Assembly: GCF_030269325.1 (NCBI RefSeq)
Contig: NZ_BSTD01000002.1
Coordinates: 1,860,001-1,924,000 of the forward strand
Reading direction: 5' to 3'
From: Amycolatopsis sp. NBRC 101858
GTDB taxonomy: Bacteria; Actinomycetota; Actinomycetes; Mycobacteriales; Pseudonocardiaceae
DNA length: 64,000 bases
Shown here: one piece after another, positions 36,122 to 44,900 of the stretch
How the letters are laid out: each line of letters opens with the position of its first letter
Numbering within the stretch: position 1 is the stretch's first letter
Made by a program: the position numbers and the translations under genes
Notes under the pieces: model-generated
What the model was told of the DNA's origin: nothing
Databases searched by the model: none
The model's input: only the letters and a program-made list of their open reading frames with translations

Positions 36122-36675
36122 TCCCGGGGCTCCGCAGCGCCGTACGCCCGGGTCGGCCGGATCAGGGTCGACGGGCCGCCGAGCCCGAGGGTGGCCGTCA
36201 CCACCGGAATGTTCCGGCGCAAGACCGCGATCTTGCCCGCCAGACCGCTGGGCGACGGGTTCTCGACGTACTTGAAGAAGACCCCGGACAAAGCGGTGAG
36301 CACAGCCTCGCGGTCATCGTCGTGCGCTAAGGCTTCCGCAAGTCCGTCGGCGGCCGTCCGGAGCCGCTTGGCCGCGATGTCACGCGAGACCAGGAGCTTC
36401 ACGTTGGGCGAGACGCCCGCCGGATCGGGCGTCGCGCGGCCGGCTTCGACCCGAGCCGCGGCGTTCATCAGCACCGCGCTCAACGCCGCCGCCATGCCCA
36501 TCCCCGGCTCGACGAACTCCCAGGCCCAGACCGTGAGGTTGTGGGAGGAGAAGCCGGGCTGGTTGTACTGCTTGTTCCACGCCTTCAGCAGCCGGACGAC
36601 GCGGCGGCGGGTCCGACGCAGCGACGGCATGCCGGCAGTGAACAGTTCGACGTGCCGTTCGGGGGGGTACCAACC
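36118..36675 (-). pseudogene. CD-NTase (cGAS/DncV-like) C-terminal fragment
   Basis: The frame reads HVELFTAGMPSLRRTRRRVV, RLLKAWNKQYNQPGFSSHNL and VWAWEFVEPGMGMAAALS, and further on TPDPAGVSPNVKLLVSRDIA. The RRVVRLLKAWN helix and the PDPAGV..pikLl...ia..RL..AA segment are those of the helical C-terminal half of actinobacterial CD-NTases. The catalytic GS...G..D.D half is missing. Going upstream, the frame meets a run of seven Gs at 36661-36667 and shifts into about 90 codons without nucleotidyltransferase motifs. Alone it cannot make a cyclic nucleotide. It is tightly coupled to the E2-like gene. Confidence 0.5.
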
Positions 36676-36949
36676 TCCAGATCGCCCGCAGCTCGACCGG
36701 CCCGGTGGGCTTGGCCCGATCAGGGAAGGGCAGCAACCGACGTGTCGCGCTGGCGATCTGGGAGTGGACCAGCGACCTGCTCGCCCAGCAAGACGCCACC
36801 GAGCCCGACCTTGACCAGCACGGAGAGCCGGCGCCGTCGCCGGTCCAGACGAGCGAGCGGTCCTTCATCCGCGGCCCCGAAGGCACGCACACCGTCGCGA
36901 CCACCATCGTCGCGATGATCGTCAACATCGCCCAGTGCGCGCCGCCGCG

Positions 36950-37170
36950 GACAGCGCTGGCAGGGCCAGGAACGACGCCACCGCGCCGCCGAGGTGTCCT
37001 ACCCCGTCGCCGATCGCGGCGGCTGTGCCGCGGGCGTCGGGAAGCTCTCGGTCGTATGCGTGAACGCCGGGGCACCATGATGCCGATCGCGACGGTGAAC
37101 ACTGCCGCGCCCGAGCCGAGCACCAGCAGCAAGTAGGTGACCAGGGCCATGGCCGCCGCGAGCACGGAAC
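36950..37170 (-). pseudogene. MFS transporter, C-terminal remnant
   Basis: MALVTYLLLVLGSGAAVFTV with AIGIM reads as a membrane helix. After a one-base shift HAYDRELPDARGTAAAIGDG and VGHLGGAVASFLAL match the MFS loop-helix (Y.PE.fPT.vRgtg.g..dgvGhlGGavapf). Nothing of the other ten helices is present. Confidence 0.4.
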
Positions 37171-37254
37171 TGGTCTCGGAAGTCTTTGGACTCGACGCGA
37201 AGTCCGTGCCCAAGGCCGAGACGGCGGTGATATTCCGGGCCGCCGTTCGAAAGT

Positions 37255-40200
37255 TCAGTTAACAATAGACGGAAGGTCTGGCCATTCGACCAGATCAACA
37301 AAACCGATCAACGACATAGCGGATCTCGCTCGTCGAATTAACCCGGGATCTTTCGTAGCCATTTCCAAAAGTGGCGCCGTATTGAAGTATGCAACCACGT
37401 TCACAAACCGCCTGATTCGACGCCGTGCGACTCTTTCCAGTCCGAGTTCGATCAATTGCACCAGAGTTGAAGTGACCAGGCGGGGATCAATCTCAGCGTC
37501 GTGCATTAATTTGTCCAGAGCCCCGTAGGCCGCCTCGTTGTCGCGATCGGACATCAGGATTCTCATTGCGCAATGGACCAGTGTTTCAGCGGCGACGGAA
37601 CGGGCAAAGCCTACGCCGAGCACCACAGTCAATGTGTCTGTAGGAGTGTCAGGATCTGCGCAAATTGCATGAAGCAAAGTCGTCCAGAGCCGACTCGGCA
37701 TAGGGATCCCACCGAGTCGCCCCAGGGTGAGGCAATCCTCAAAGGCCGACAGTTTGACATCGCTTTTAGCGGTGATCGCGGATAGGATCACGTTAGCAGG
37801 AGAGCGAAGCTTGCCGTCGTAAAATGCGAACGCATTCAGTGCCGAATCGACATTTCGACTCAATGGCTCAACGGCATGCAGGAGAACATCGTCTTGCGGT
37901 GATTGGTGAACGTGGATTCCAGACTCCATCACACTGCCAGCTGGCAAGACTATTTTCCCGTTCGACTGGGAGTCAGGAATCCCGAAGCTCCATGCGAGAT
38001 CAGTATCCAGTACACTTGGAGGTTCATCCCGCATTAGCACGACGTCCCGCCGGGTCCCATGACCTGTGCGCCTGATCGCAAGTATGTCGATCAAGCTAGT
38101 CCACTCCTCGGCGCCCAGTTGCGAGCGCCACAGCAGAGTAAGTTTCTGCCAACTGGTGACCGGGTCGTCATCATCAGACAGGTCCGAGGCACTAAAAGAC
38201 TTCCCGGTCGTCAATGCCAGAATAACCAGGTTCGCCGTGTAGACGGCAATCCTCCGAGCCGTGGGAAGACGACGAGGCTGGTAGCGGTCCAGACTAGCGT
38301 CGATTCGAGAATACTGCGCCGACGCGAGTAGGCTGCGCACGACCGAGGTGAGCGTAGTCCTGTCTGCCGCCGACACATCGTCGAGAAGTTCACCCAGGAA
38401 CCCGAAGATAGCTGCTCGCGTTGTCAGCGGAGCAAAGGACAGCAGGGCGTGCAGCATTGTGTCGTCAACTTCAGGAATGCCAAAATGATGTGCGGACACG
38501 GCGCGCTGCTTGACCACGAGATCAAGGGCCATACGGTGGACCAGTCTGGCCACCAAGTATTCACCGAAAGTAGCATGCAAGAACTCATAGGTGTGTACGA
38601 ACTCGTTGTCGAGAGACGCCCGGGCCTCATGAATAAAGAAGAACCGGCCGACAATAAGCTGCGCTGCAGTGAGTCTAGTGCGCATGGTCTCGCCGGGACC
38701 ATTCCGTGCATCAAACAGGGCGTCTAGATCACGTCCGAGATCGTTTTCCGCAACCCACTGACTGCCTCGGTTAAACATAGCGAATGCGACAACGGATAGT
38801 CGCGCCAATTCCTGGTCAACGCCTCGATCGATCTCTTTGTCGAGCATGCTCGGGTTACTCTTAGCAATCTCGCGTCGGGCGAAGCGGGTCAATAGCTCTT
38901 CGTAGAGTCGCGCCCGACCCATGGTCAGGCCATCCCGCTGAAGTGCATTGCCGTCGGCGTCGTAAAGCGCCAGCATGAAAAGGAGCAGCGGTTGCCCCGC
39001 CAGGGCGCCATGCGCAAGGACGCTGTTAACACTGAGAGAGTCGAGCCCATTCCTCTTCTGATAGTCGGCGTTGACCCCGTTCCATGCCGATAGCCAGCGG
39101 GCAACTTGTGGTTCTTCGAACGGCTCCAAGCGCAGCACCACGGTACCGTCGGGCAGCCTGGCGCGGTTGGCCACCGCGATCCGACTAGTCACTATGACAA
39201 CAACCGCGCGGTTGTGCTCCCTCTCGCGCCGCTGGAAATCGCGGATCTTCGTCAGATAGTCCGATCGACTAACTCCAGTCGCCTGCAGGAGCTCGTCGAA
39301 ACCGTCGAGGAGGACGACCGGGACGGCCGCGCCAGCCGATCTGGCCAACTCGGGCCAATCAAGGCGTTCCCCTGTTGCTACACGGATAGCGTGTTCGATC
39401 TGTTCCTGCAGGTCGGCCTCTGCTGGAACATCGCGAAGGACGACCCGGATTGCGAAAAAGTCCTCCGGGGGCAGGAGGGCGGCGAGCATCTTGGTCAGGA
39501 CCGACTTGCCCGACCCAGGTTGGCCGAGCACCATCAGCGGCGTGGTGATGGCCCGCGAGCAGGTCAGGTAGCCTGCGAGATAGTCCTGGGCGTCAGATCG
39601 AACCGGTAGGTTCGTCCACCATGAATCCTTACTGACCTCATCACGCTGATTTGCCTCGGCCACACGGAACAGCGGCGCGACGTATGCGTCCCTGAGCGTC
39701 GGCACCGCGAGTCCCCGCGGCAGATCTCCAGCTTCCACCAAGGGGCGGTCGAGCGCGGCGCAATGAGCTCGGACCACGGCATCTCGCCGGTCGTCGGGGG
39801 TCATGCCGCTGGTCACTGTGAGGAGCAGATCACGCAGGCCGTCAAGAGAAGTCCGAGTGGCAGAGTGCTCGATCATCGACACCCACACCCCGAATTCAGG
39901 GCAGTCGACGGCGAGTCGCCGATAGTGCCCCTGGTACAATTCAAGCGCCCTGTCGGGAATCTCTTTCGCCACCTCGGCCCGATAATGGTCGCGCTTTACC
40001 GCACTGAGGCGCTCCCAGACGAGCAGACCCTGAAGAAATTCGATGAAGTTCTCCACCGATGCCGCAAAGTACGTTGTTAGTTCGGCGCCGAGTCGTTCGG
40101 CTGGCAACTCTGGTCCCGGCAAAGGGATCTCCGAGCCAAGAAGGGCACTGACAAGGTCTTTAGCCTTCGGGGTAGCAGGCCGCTCGGCGGCGATTATGGC

Positions 40201-40539
40201 TAATTGCTCCTGCTTAATGATCTTCAGCTGCTTGAGCTTCTTCACGTCGACTGGGAGGCCGACCTTGCCAAGCGCCTCGAAGAACGCGGTGACGACTATG
40301 ACGCTATGTGCCGCTTCTAGCAGCTGGGTTCGTCCAACCCGATTGAGTCCAGTGACCTTGTCGGCGACGGTCTTAGTCAGCTCATTGCCCAGCCGCACCA
40401 GTTCGGCGCGAGCGCCAAGCAGGTTGATACCGCCCACGAGCAGCAGCCCGGTAGCCGAAAGACGGTCAACGAGGTTGAGCAGGGCAGTGTCTCCACCCAG
40501 CAGCTTGACAGCGTCGTTGTAACGGAAGCCTCGTCGCAT
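37255..40539 (-). CDS. NACHT-domain STAND NTPase (candidate anti-phage protein)
   Basis: This large protein (1094 residues from ATG 40539) has an N-terminal helical domain (about 1-240) of the kind that precedes bacterial NACHT modules. The NACHT follows, with Walker A VLGQPGSGKS near residue 350, Walker B VPVVLLDGFDELLQ near 420-430, and VVVIVTSRIAVANRARLPDG with LRLEPFEEPQVARWL, and then a winged-helix part (YEFLHATFGEYLVARLV). The C-terminal 450 residues are helical with no repeat I can name; they would be the sensor. Bacterial NACHT proteins bind phage molecules and trigger cell death or dormancy. Base composition is visibly more A+T-rich than its neighbours, a sign of transfer. A longer reading to 40671 is possible but has a poor N-terminus. 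Confidence 0.85.
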   Translation of the reverse strand: MRRGFRYNDAVKLLGGDTALLNLVDRLSATGLLLVGGINLLGARAELVRLGNELTKTVADKVTGLNRVGRTQLLEAAHSVIVVTAFFEALGKVGLPVDVKKLKQLKIIKQEQLAIIAAERPATPKAKDLVSALLGSEIPLPGPELPAERLGAELTTYFAASVENFIEFLQGLLVWERLSAVKRDHYRAEVAKEIPDRALELYQGHYRRLAVDCPEFGVWVSMIEHSATRTSLDGLRDLLLTVTSGMTPDDRRDAVVRAHCAALDRPLVEAGDLPRGLAVPTLRDAYVAPLFRVAEANQRDEVSKDSWWTNLPVRSDAQDYLAGYLTCSRAITTPLMVLGQPGSGKSVLTKMLAALLPPEDFFAIRVVLRDVPAEADLQEQIEHAIRVATGERLDWPELARSAGAAVPVVLLDGFDELLQATGVSRSDYLTKIRDFQRREREHNRAVVVIVTSRIAVANRARLPDGTVVLRLEPFEEPQVARWLSAWNGVNADYQKRNGLDSLSVNSVLAHGALAGQPLLLFMLALYDADGNALQRDGLTMGRARLYEELLTRFARREIAKSNPSMLDKEIDRGVDQELARLSVVAFAMFNRGSQWVAENDLGRDLDALFDARNGPGETMRTRLTAAQLIVGRFFFIHEARASLDNEFVHTYEFLHATFGEYLVARLVHRMALDLVVKQRAVSAHHFGIPEVDDTMLHALLSFAPLTTRAAIFGFLGELLDDVSAADRTTLTSVVRSLLASAQYSRIDASLDRYQPRRLPTARRIAVYTANLVILALTTGKSFSASDLSDDDDPVTSWQKLTLLWRSQLGAEEWTSLIDILAIRRTGHGTRRDVVLMRDEPPSVLDTDLAWSFGIPDSQSNGKIVLPAGSVMESGIHVHQSPQDDVLLHAVEPLSRNVDSALNAFAFYDGKLRSPANVILSAITAKSDVKLSAFEDCLTLGRLGGIPMPSRLWTTLLHAICADPDTPTDTLTVVLGVGFARSVAAETLVHCAMRILMSDRDNEAAYGALDKLMHDAEIDPRLVTSTLVQLIELGLERVARRRIRRFVNVVAYFNTAPLLEMATKDPGLIRRARSAMSLIGFVDLVEWPDLPSIVN

Positions 40540-40799
40540 GTCGGCAAGTATGCCCGCTGAGCCCTGGCGTGCAGAGAGGACCCGCCGGGGCGATATTGAT
40601 CTGTCACACAGAATCGATATTAAGCACGGGAAGGACCTTTTCGGCCTTAGCCGCCATGCACTAACGAACAAGACAGCGCTATTGAAATTTAGCGACCGGG
40701 TTTGACTGGCGATCTTGCTCGTCCACCAATCGGGCCCTGATCGATCCCCGGCAGGCGTGGCGTATCCCGGCCGGCTTCACTCCCGTGGCCGCGCCGTGA

Positions 40800-41043
40800 C
40801 GAGCGCCGCCGCGTCCTACTGGGTGTCCGGACTGCTGGAGCTCGTAGGCGAGCTCCAGTGGGGGAAGTGGATGATCGCGCGACCCACTGTTCATCGACAT
40901 GCCCCGGCGCAACCTCACCCTCGTGCTCAACGCCGCCCTCCCCGCCCAGACTACGAGCAAATCCACCTGTCTATCGCCGCCGTCGAACACAGCCGCTTCA
41001 CCGGATACCCCATCCGTCCGAAGCACCACCGGTCCGCGATCTA
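40800..41043 (+). pseudogene. small gene remnant with a one-base deletion, function unknown
   Basis: DMPRRNLTLVLNAALPAQ is followed, after one missing base near 40952, by YEQIHLSIAAVEHSRFTGYP and a tail ending KHHRSAI at TAG 41041-41043. The two parts read as a single C-terminus just upstream of the next gene (12-nt gap). I do not recognise the family. Confidence 0.3.
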
Positions 41044-41055
41044 GGAGAACCCGCA

Positions 41056-41496
41056 ATGACGATCACCACCAACGCCCAGTGGACCGGGCGTTCCCTCGTC
41101 ACCGACGACCTCTTCCAGCGGCTGACTGACCGCATCATCCAGGTCGAGGGCTTCGAGCGTGACTTTGTCGGGCGCATCCTGGACCAACCACTCGCGTTCC
41201 TCCTCGCCTGCGCCGCCAACGACGGCGCCCCGCTCGCACCGAGCGAACTCGTGCACATCGGCTGGCACACTTTCGTCCTCGACACCTCCGAGTACGCCGC
41301 CTTCTGCGATCGCATCGCCGACCGATTCATCCACCACGTGCCCACCGACAACGGTCCCGCCGTCGAGTCTTCTACGGGCACGCAAACTGTCCTTGTATTG
41401 ACAATTTTTTGTCAATACAAGTCGAATATGTCCAGTCACGGAGGTTTCCATCGGAAGCATCCCGGCTGGCAGGTGGGTAGCCGGAGATCTTTTTGA
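41056..41496 (+). CDS. glycine-rich-domain-like (DUF) protein with a replaced C-terminus
   Basis: The first 105 residues (SLVTDDLFQRLTDRIIQVEG, RILDQPLAFLLACA, LVHIGWHTFVLDTSEYAAFC) match a widespread actinobacterial family of about 140 residues in which a Trp-His pair (GWHxFxLxTxxYxxFC) is conserved. After FIHHVPTDNG the family sequence stops and about 40 unrelated residues follow, starting just before an AT-rich inverted repeat at 41392. The native Cys-rich C-terminus is lost. It may be non-functional. ATG 41056 has AGGAG upstream. Confidence 0.55.
   Translation: MTITTNAQWTGRSLVTDDLFQRLTDRIIQVEGFERDFVGRILDQPLAFLLACAANDGAPLAPSELVHIGWHTFVLDTSEYAAFCDRIADRFIHHVPTDNGPAVESSTGTQTVLVLTIFCQYKSNMSSHGGFHRKHPGWQVGSRRSF
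41392..41421. repeat. perfect 13-bp AT-rich inverted repeat (hairpin or operator)
   Basis: CTTGTATTGACAA, TTTT, TTGTCAATACAAG: a 13-bp perfect stem with a 4-nt loop. It stands out in GC-rich DNA. It lies 176 nt upstream of the NB-ARC gene and where the upstream gene loses family similarity. A regulator site, a terminator-like hairpin or an insertion scar are all possible. Confidence 0.6.
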
Positions 41497-41596
41497 CGCT
41501 GTCTCGGCTTGGCGAGCTTCCGCGACGGCGATTGTGGTCCGCGCAGCCGGGGTGGTATACCGAAGGCGGGTTAAGCGGCTTTGGGAGGGGTGCGCG

Positions 41597-44188
41597 ATGA
41601 CCCGGGATCCCGTTCACCACTCGCTGTTCACGGTCGACATCGAAGACTTCAGCGCAAGGTACCGGAACGACCGCGCCCGGCTGGCCGTGCGCGCTGCGAT
41701 GTATCGCCTGGTTCATGACTCCTTCACGACGGCTGAGGTCGACTGGGACTCCTGCACGTACCAGGACTGCGGCGACGGCGCCGTGATCATCGTGCCGCCC
41801 AAGGTTTCCACCGTGCTGTTGCTCGACCCGTTGCTGCCCGGGCTGCTCGCCGGTTTGGTCGACCACAACCTCCGGGCACCGCCCGCCCAGCGGATCAGGC
41901 TGCGGGTCGCCGTGCACGCCGGTGAGATCACCCGTGACGAGCACGGGGTGACCGGCCACGACCTGGTCGTGGTCTGCCGTCTACTGGACTCGGCCGAACT
42001 CAGGGCCGCGCTCGCCTACGCCGATACCCCGCTGGCGGTCGGGGTGTCCGACCACGTCTACGACACGATCGTGCGGCATGGATACCGCGGCATCGAGCCG
42101 TCGACCTACCACCCGGTCACCGTTCAGGTGAAAAAGACCCGGCTGCACGGGTGGATCCACGTGCCCGGCTCCCGGGTGCCACCGTCGTTCGAAGCACACG
42201 GCGGTGAGACGCCGCCGCAGCAGTTGCTGCCGGATCTGACCGCGTTCGTCGGGCGCGCCATGGAGCACCGGCTGCTCGACAAGCTCAGTGTCGAAAGCCG
42301 CCTCCTGGTGCTGAGCGGCCCTCCCGGCGTCGGCAAGAGCGCCATCGCGATGCAGTGGTGCCACCAGGTCGTCGACCGCTACCCCGACGGCCAGCTGTAT
42401 GCCCACCTCGGCGGCCCGGCCGGGTCGGTGACGGTCGAGCAGGTGCTGGGGCACTTCCTGCGCGTGCTGGGCGTCGCCGCCCCTCGCGTGCCGGTCGGCC
42501 TCGCCGAGCAGTCCGCGCTGTTCCGCTCCCTCACCGCGGGCCGGCGGCTACTGCTGGTGCTCGACGACGTCGAGTCCGCCGACCAGGTCCGCGCCCTGCT
42601 GCCGTCGTCGGCGGTGAGCACGACTGTCGTCACCAGCCGGTCGAGGCTGAGCGGACTGGTCGCGAACGGGGGACGGCTGATCGAGATCGCCCCGCTCCCT
42701 GAAGAGGACGGGGTGGAGCTGCTCGCGCGGCTGGTCGGCGACGGCCGGATCGAACGTGAGCAGCCGTGTGCGCAGCAGCTGGCGGCGCTGTGCGCCGGGC
42801 TCCCGCTGGCATTGTGTGTGGCGGGCGCCCGGCTGGTGTCCCATCCTCGGTGGTCGGTGGAAAAGGTGGTCGCAGAGCTGGTCGACGAAGGGCGTCGGCT
42901 GGCCGGCTTGTCTCTTGCCGGTGATCTGTCCGTACAGGTGGTGTTCGATATGTCGTCCGAAACGCTGTCCCCTCCCGCCGCGCGGCTGTACCGGCTGCTC
43001 GGCCTCCATCCCGGCCCCGACTTCGAAATCGGTCTCGCCGCCGCCGCGGTGGCCGTGCCGACGGCCGAGGCGGAACGGCTGGTGGACGAGATCGTGACGG
43101 CGAACCTGCTGGCCGATCCCGCCGCCGACCGGTACCGGCTCCACGACCTGATCCGGTTGCACGCCCGGCAGCAGGCATTGGCGCACGAGCCGGCGGAACA
43201 ACGAGAGCTGGCCCTGCGCCGGATGCTCGACTGGTACCTGCGCACGGCCACCGACGCAGGTGCCGTCGTGACCCCGCACCGCACCGACGTGCGCCGCGAT
43301 TTCGCGGACGTCCCCGTCGAAACCGTCACGTTCGCCGGCCATGCGGACGCCCTGGAATGGCTCGACCGCGAACGGGTGAACCTGCTGGCGGCCGCCCGCT
43401 CGGCGGCGGACAACGGCTGGAACACCACCGCGTGGCAGCTGGCCGACGCGATGTGGGGCCTGTTCCTGTACCGCACGCACTACTACGACTGGCTGCAGTT
43501 CGACCTGCTCGCCGTCCGGGCGACCGTGGAGGACGCCGACCGCGAGGCGGAGGCCGGCGCGAACGACCGGCTGGGCCTGCTCTTCCACGCGTTGGGGCGC
43601 AACGACGAGGCGCTGGCCCACATGGCGACGGCCGCGCAGATCTGGCGGGAGCTCGGTGACCGGCACCGGATCGCGGGCTCGATGGAACGATTCGGCTTCG
43701 CCTACCTGGACCAGGGCCGGATCGAGCTGGCCCTGACCCATTTCGAACAGGCGCTCGAGGGCTACCGGGAACTGCGGCAGCAACGCAGTGTCGGGCTCGC
43801 CTTGGTGAGCATCGGGCGCGCGCTGTTCACCGCCGGCCGCCCCGCCGAGGCCGAACCACCGCTGGCCGAAGCCGTCGGGGTGCTGGACGGCCTGGACGTG
43901 CCTGATCCGTACAACGCGGCGAGAGCGCGGATCGCGCTGGCTCGCACCGAGATACAGATCGGGGCCAGGGAGCGGGCACTGGAGCGGCTGCGCGTGGCCG
44001 CGGCCGCGATGCGGGCCGTGAACTCGCCGCTGGGCCAGGCGGACGCCGAATGGGCTTTGGGTGAGCTGTTCGAACACGCCGGTGAGCCGCGGGTCGCGAA
44101 AGGCCACTACGAGCGCACCGAGGAGATCTACGCCCGGCTCGGCAACCCCGGGGTGGACCAGGTGCGGGAGCACATCAGCCGGCTCTGA
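41597..44188 (+). CDS. NB-ARC/TPR STAND regulator with class III cyclase-like N-terminus
   Basis: This 863-residue protein has three parts. Residues about 8-190 resemble a class III nucleotidyl cyclase: FTVDIEDFSARYRND and CGDGAVIIVPPK keep both metal Asp positions, but the usual N of the VNxAARL helix is changed (GHDLVVVCRLLDSA), so catalysis is doubtful. Residues about 210-560 are NB-ARC: AFVGRAMEHRLL, Walker A LSGPPGVGKSAI, LLLVLDDVESADQV and GLPLALCVAGARL, then a winged helix. The rest is TPR-like (GFAYLDQGRIELALTHFEQA). Such proteins regulate specialised metabolism or act in conflict systems. It ends 4 nt from the convergent lasso-peptide genes. ATG 41597 has GGGAGGGG upstream. Confidence 0.85.
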   Translation: MTRDPVHHSLFTVDIEDFSARYRNDRARLAVRAAMYRLVHDSFTTAEVDWDSCTYQDCGDGAVIIVPPKVSTVLLLDPLLPGLLAGLVDHNLRAPPAQRIRLRVAVHAGEITRDEHGVTGHDLVVVCRLLDSAELRAALAYADTPLAVGVSDHVYDTIVRHGYRGIEPSTYHPVTVQVKKTRLHGWIHVPGSRVPPSFEAHGGETPPQQLLPDLTAFVGRAMEHRLLDKLSVESRLLVLSGPPGVGKSAIAMQWCHQVVDRYPDGQLYAHLGGPAGSVTVEQVLGHFLRVLGVAAPRVPVGLAEQSALFRSLTAGRRLLLVLDDVESADQVRALLPSSAVSTTVVTSRSRLSGLVANGGRLIEIAPLPEEDGVELLARLVGDGRIEREQPCAQQLAALCAGLPLALCVAGARLVSHPRWSVEKVVAELVDEGRRLAGLSLAGDLSVQVVFDMSSETLSPPAARLYRLLGLHPGPDFEIGLAAAAVAVPTAEAERLVDEIVTANLLADPAADRYRLHDLIRLHARQQALAHEPAEQRELALRRMLDWYLRTATDAGAVVTPHRTDVRRDFADVPVETVTFAGHADALEWLDRERVNLLAAARSAADNGWNTTAWQLADAMWGLFLYRTHYYDWLQFDLLAVRATVEDADREAEAGANDRLGLLFHALGRNDEALAHMATAAQIWRELGDRHRIAGSMERFGFAYLDQGRIELALTHFEQALEGYRELRQQRSVGLALVSIGRALFTAGRPAEAEPPLAEAVGVLDGLDVPDPYNAARARIALARTEIQIGARERALERLRVAAAAMRAVNSPLGQADAEWALGELFEHAGEPRVAKGHYERTEEIYARLGNPGVDQVREHISRL

Positions 44189-44192
44189 GGAG

Positions 44193-44900
44193 TCAGGCCC
44201 GGAAAACGCGCCGGTAGGTCGGGGGGATGGGTTCGTCGGCCGGATGGGTCACCGGTTCGCCGTCCACCTCGATCCAGGCGTGGAACGAATACGGGTCGAC
44301 GGCGAACCCGAAGCACCAGTCGATCCGGAGACCGAGGAACGCGGCCGTCAGCACCGCGGTCAGCGAAATCTCGACGCAGGCGACCCGGCCGGGGTACCAC
44401 CGGCTCGCCCGGCGGGCGGCGCTGAGCGCGGAGAGAGCGTCCGCGGCGCTCGCCTCCGGCTTCGCCTTCTTCAGCCTGGCTACTAGAGCGGCCGAGGTCC
44501 GGAAGGGCAGGCGCAGGAGCAGCAACGCCAGCAGGAACGTGAACGGGGCGGTGAGCCGCCAGCGCCGGCCCGCGGGGACCTCGTCCGCCGGCACGGCCAT
44601 CAGCACGCCGGCGGCATGACGGCCTTCCGCGTCGGGCAGTTCGACCAGCCCGCGGGCCACCAGCGTGGACACCAGCTCGTCGGCGTCCCGGCGGATCCGG
44701 TCCGCCGGCACTGCCGGGTAGCGAGCGAGGAGGGCGTCGACCGCCTTGTCGACGTCGGCCGCGCTCCGCAGCTCCTCGTAAAACGCGGCGCCGCTGCGGT
44801 TGAGCACGAACCAGCGCCCGGTCGCCGAATCGAGCAGCACGAGGCGGCCCGCGTCGTCCGGCACGGCCCGCACACTGGCGGGCACCCTGGCTTTGATCAC
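44193..44900 (-). CDS. lasso peptide RRE-protease fusion (B1-B2)
   Basis: This 235-residue protein joins both halves of the lasso B function. Residues about 1-85 are a PqqD-like leader-binding domain (GRLVLLDSATGRWFVLNRSG, then ELRSAADVDKAVDALLARYP). Residues about 100-235 are a transglutaminase-like leader peptidase: Cys in PGRVACVEISLTAVL, His in FHAWIEVDGEPV, and an Asp in AVDPYS. It should bind the precursor leader and cleave it before macrolactam formation. In most actinobacterial clusters B1 and B2 are separate genes; here one frame covers both. The GTG start overlaps the cyclase stop (GTGA). Confidence 0.88.
   Translation of the reverse strand: MIKARVPASVRAVPDDAGRLVLLDSATGRWFVLNRSGAAFYEELRSAADVDKAVDALLARYPAVPADRIRRDADELVSTLVARGLVELPDAEGRHAAGVLMAVPADEVPAGRRWRLTAPFTFLLALLLLRLPFRTSAALVARLKKAKPEASAADALSALSAARRASRWYPGRVACVEISLTAVLTAAFLGLRIDWCFGFAVDPYSFHAWIEVDGEPVTHPADEPIPPTYRRVFRA

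Noticed and set aside
41392..41421. Reading the 13-bp inverted repeat as a simple transcription terminator
   Set aside because: The stem is AT-rich and there is no U tract after it. A regulator site or scar fits better, but none is proven.
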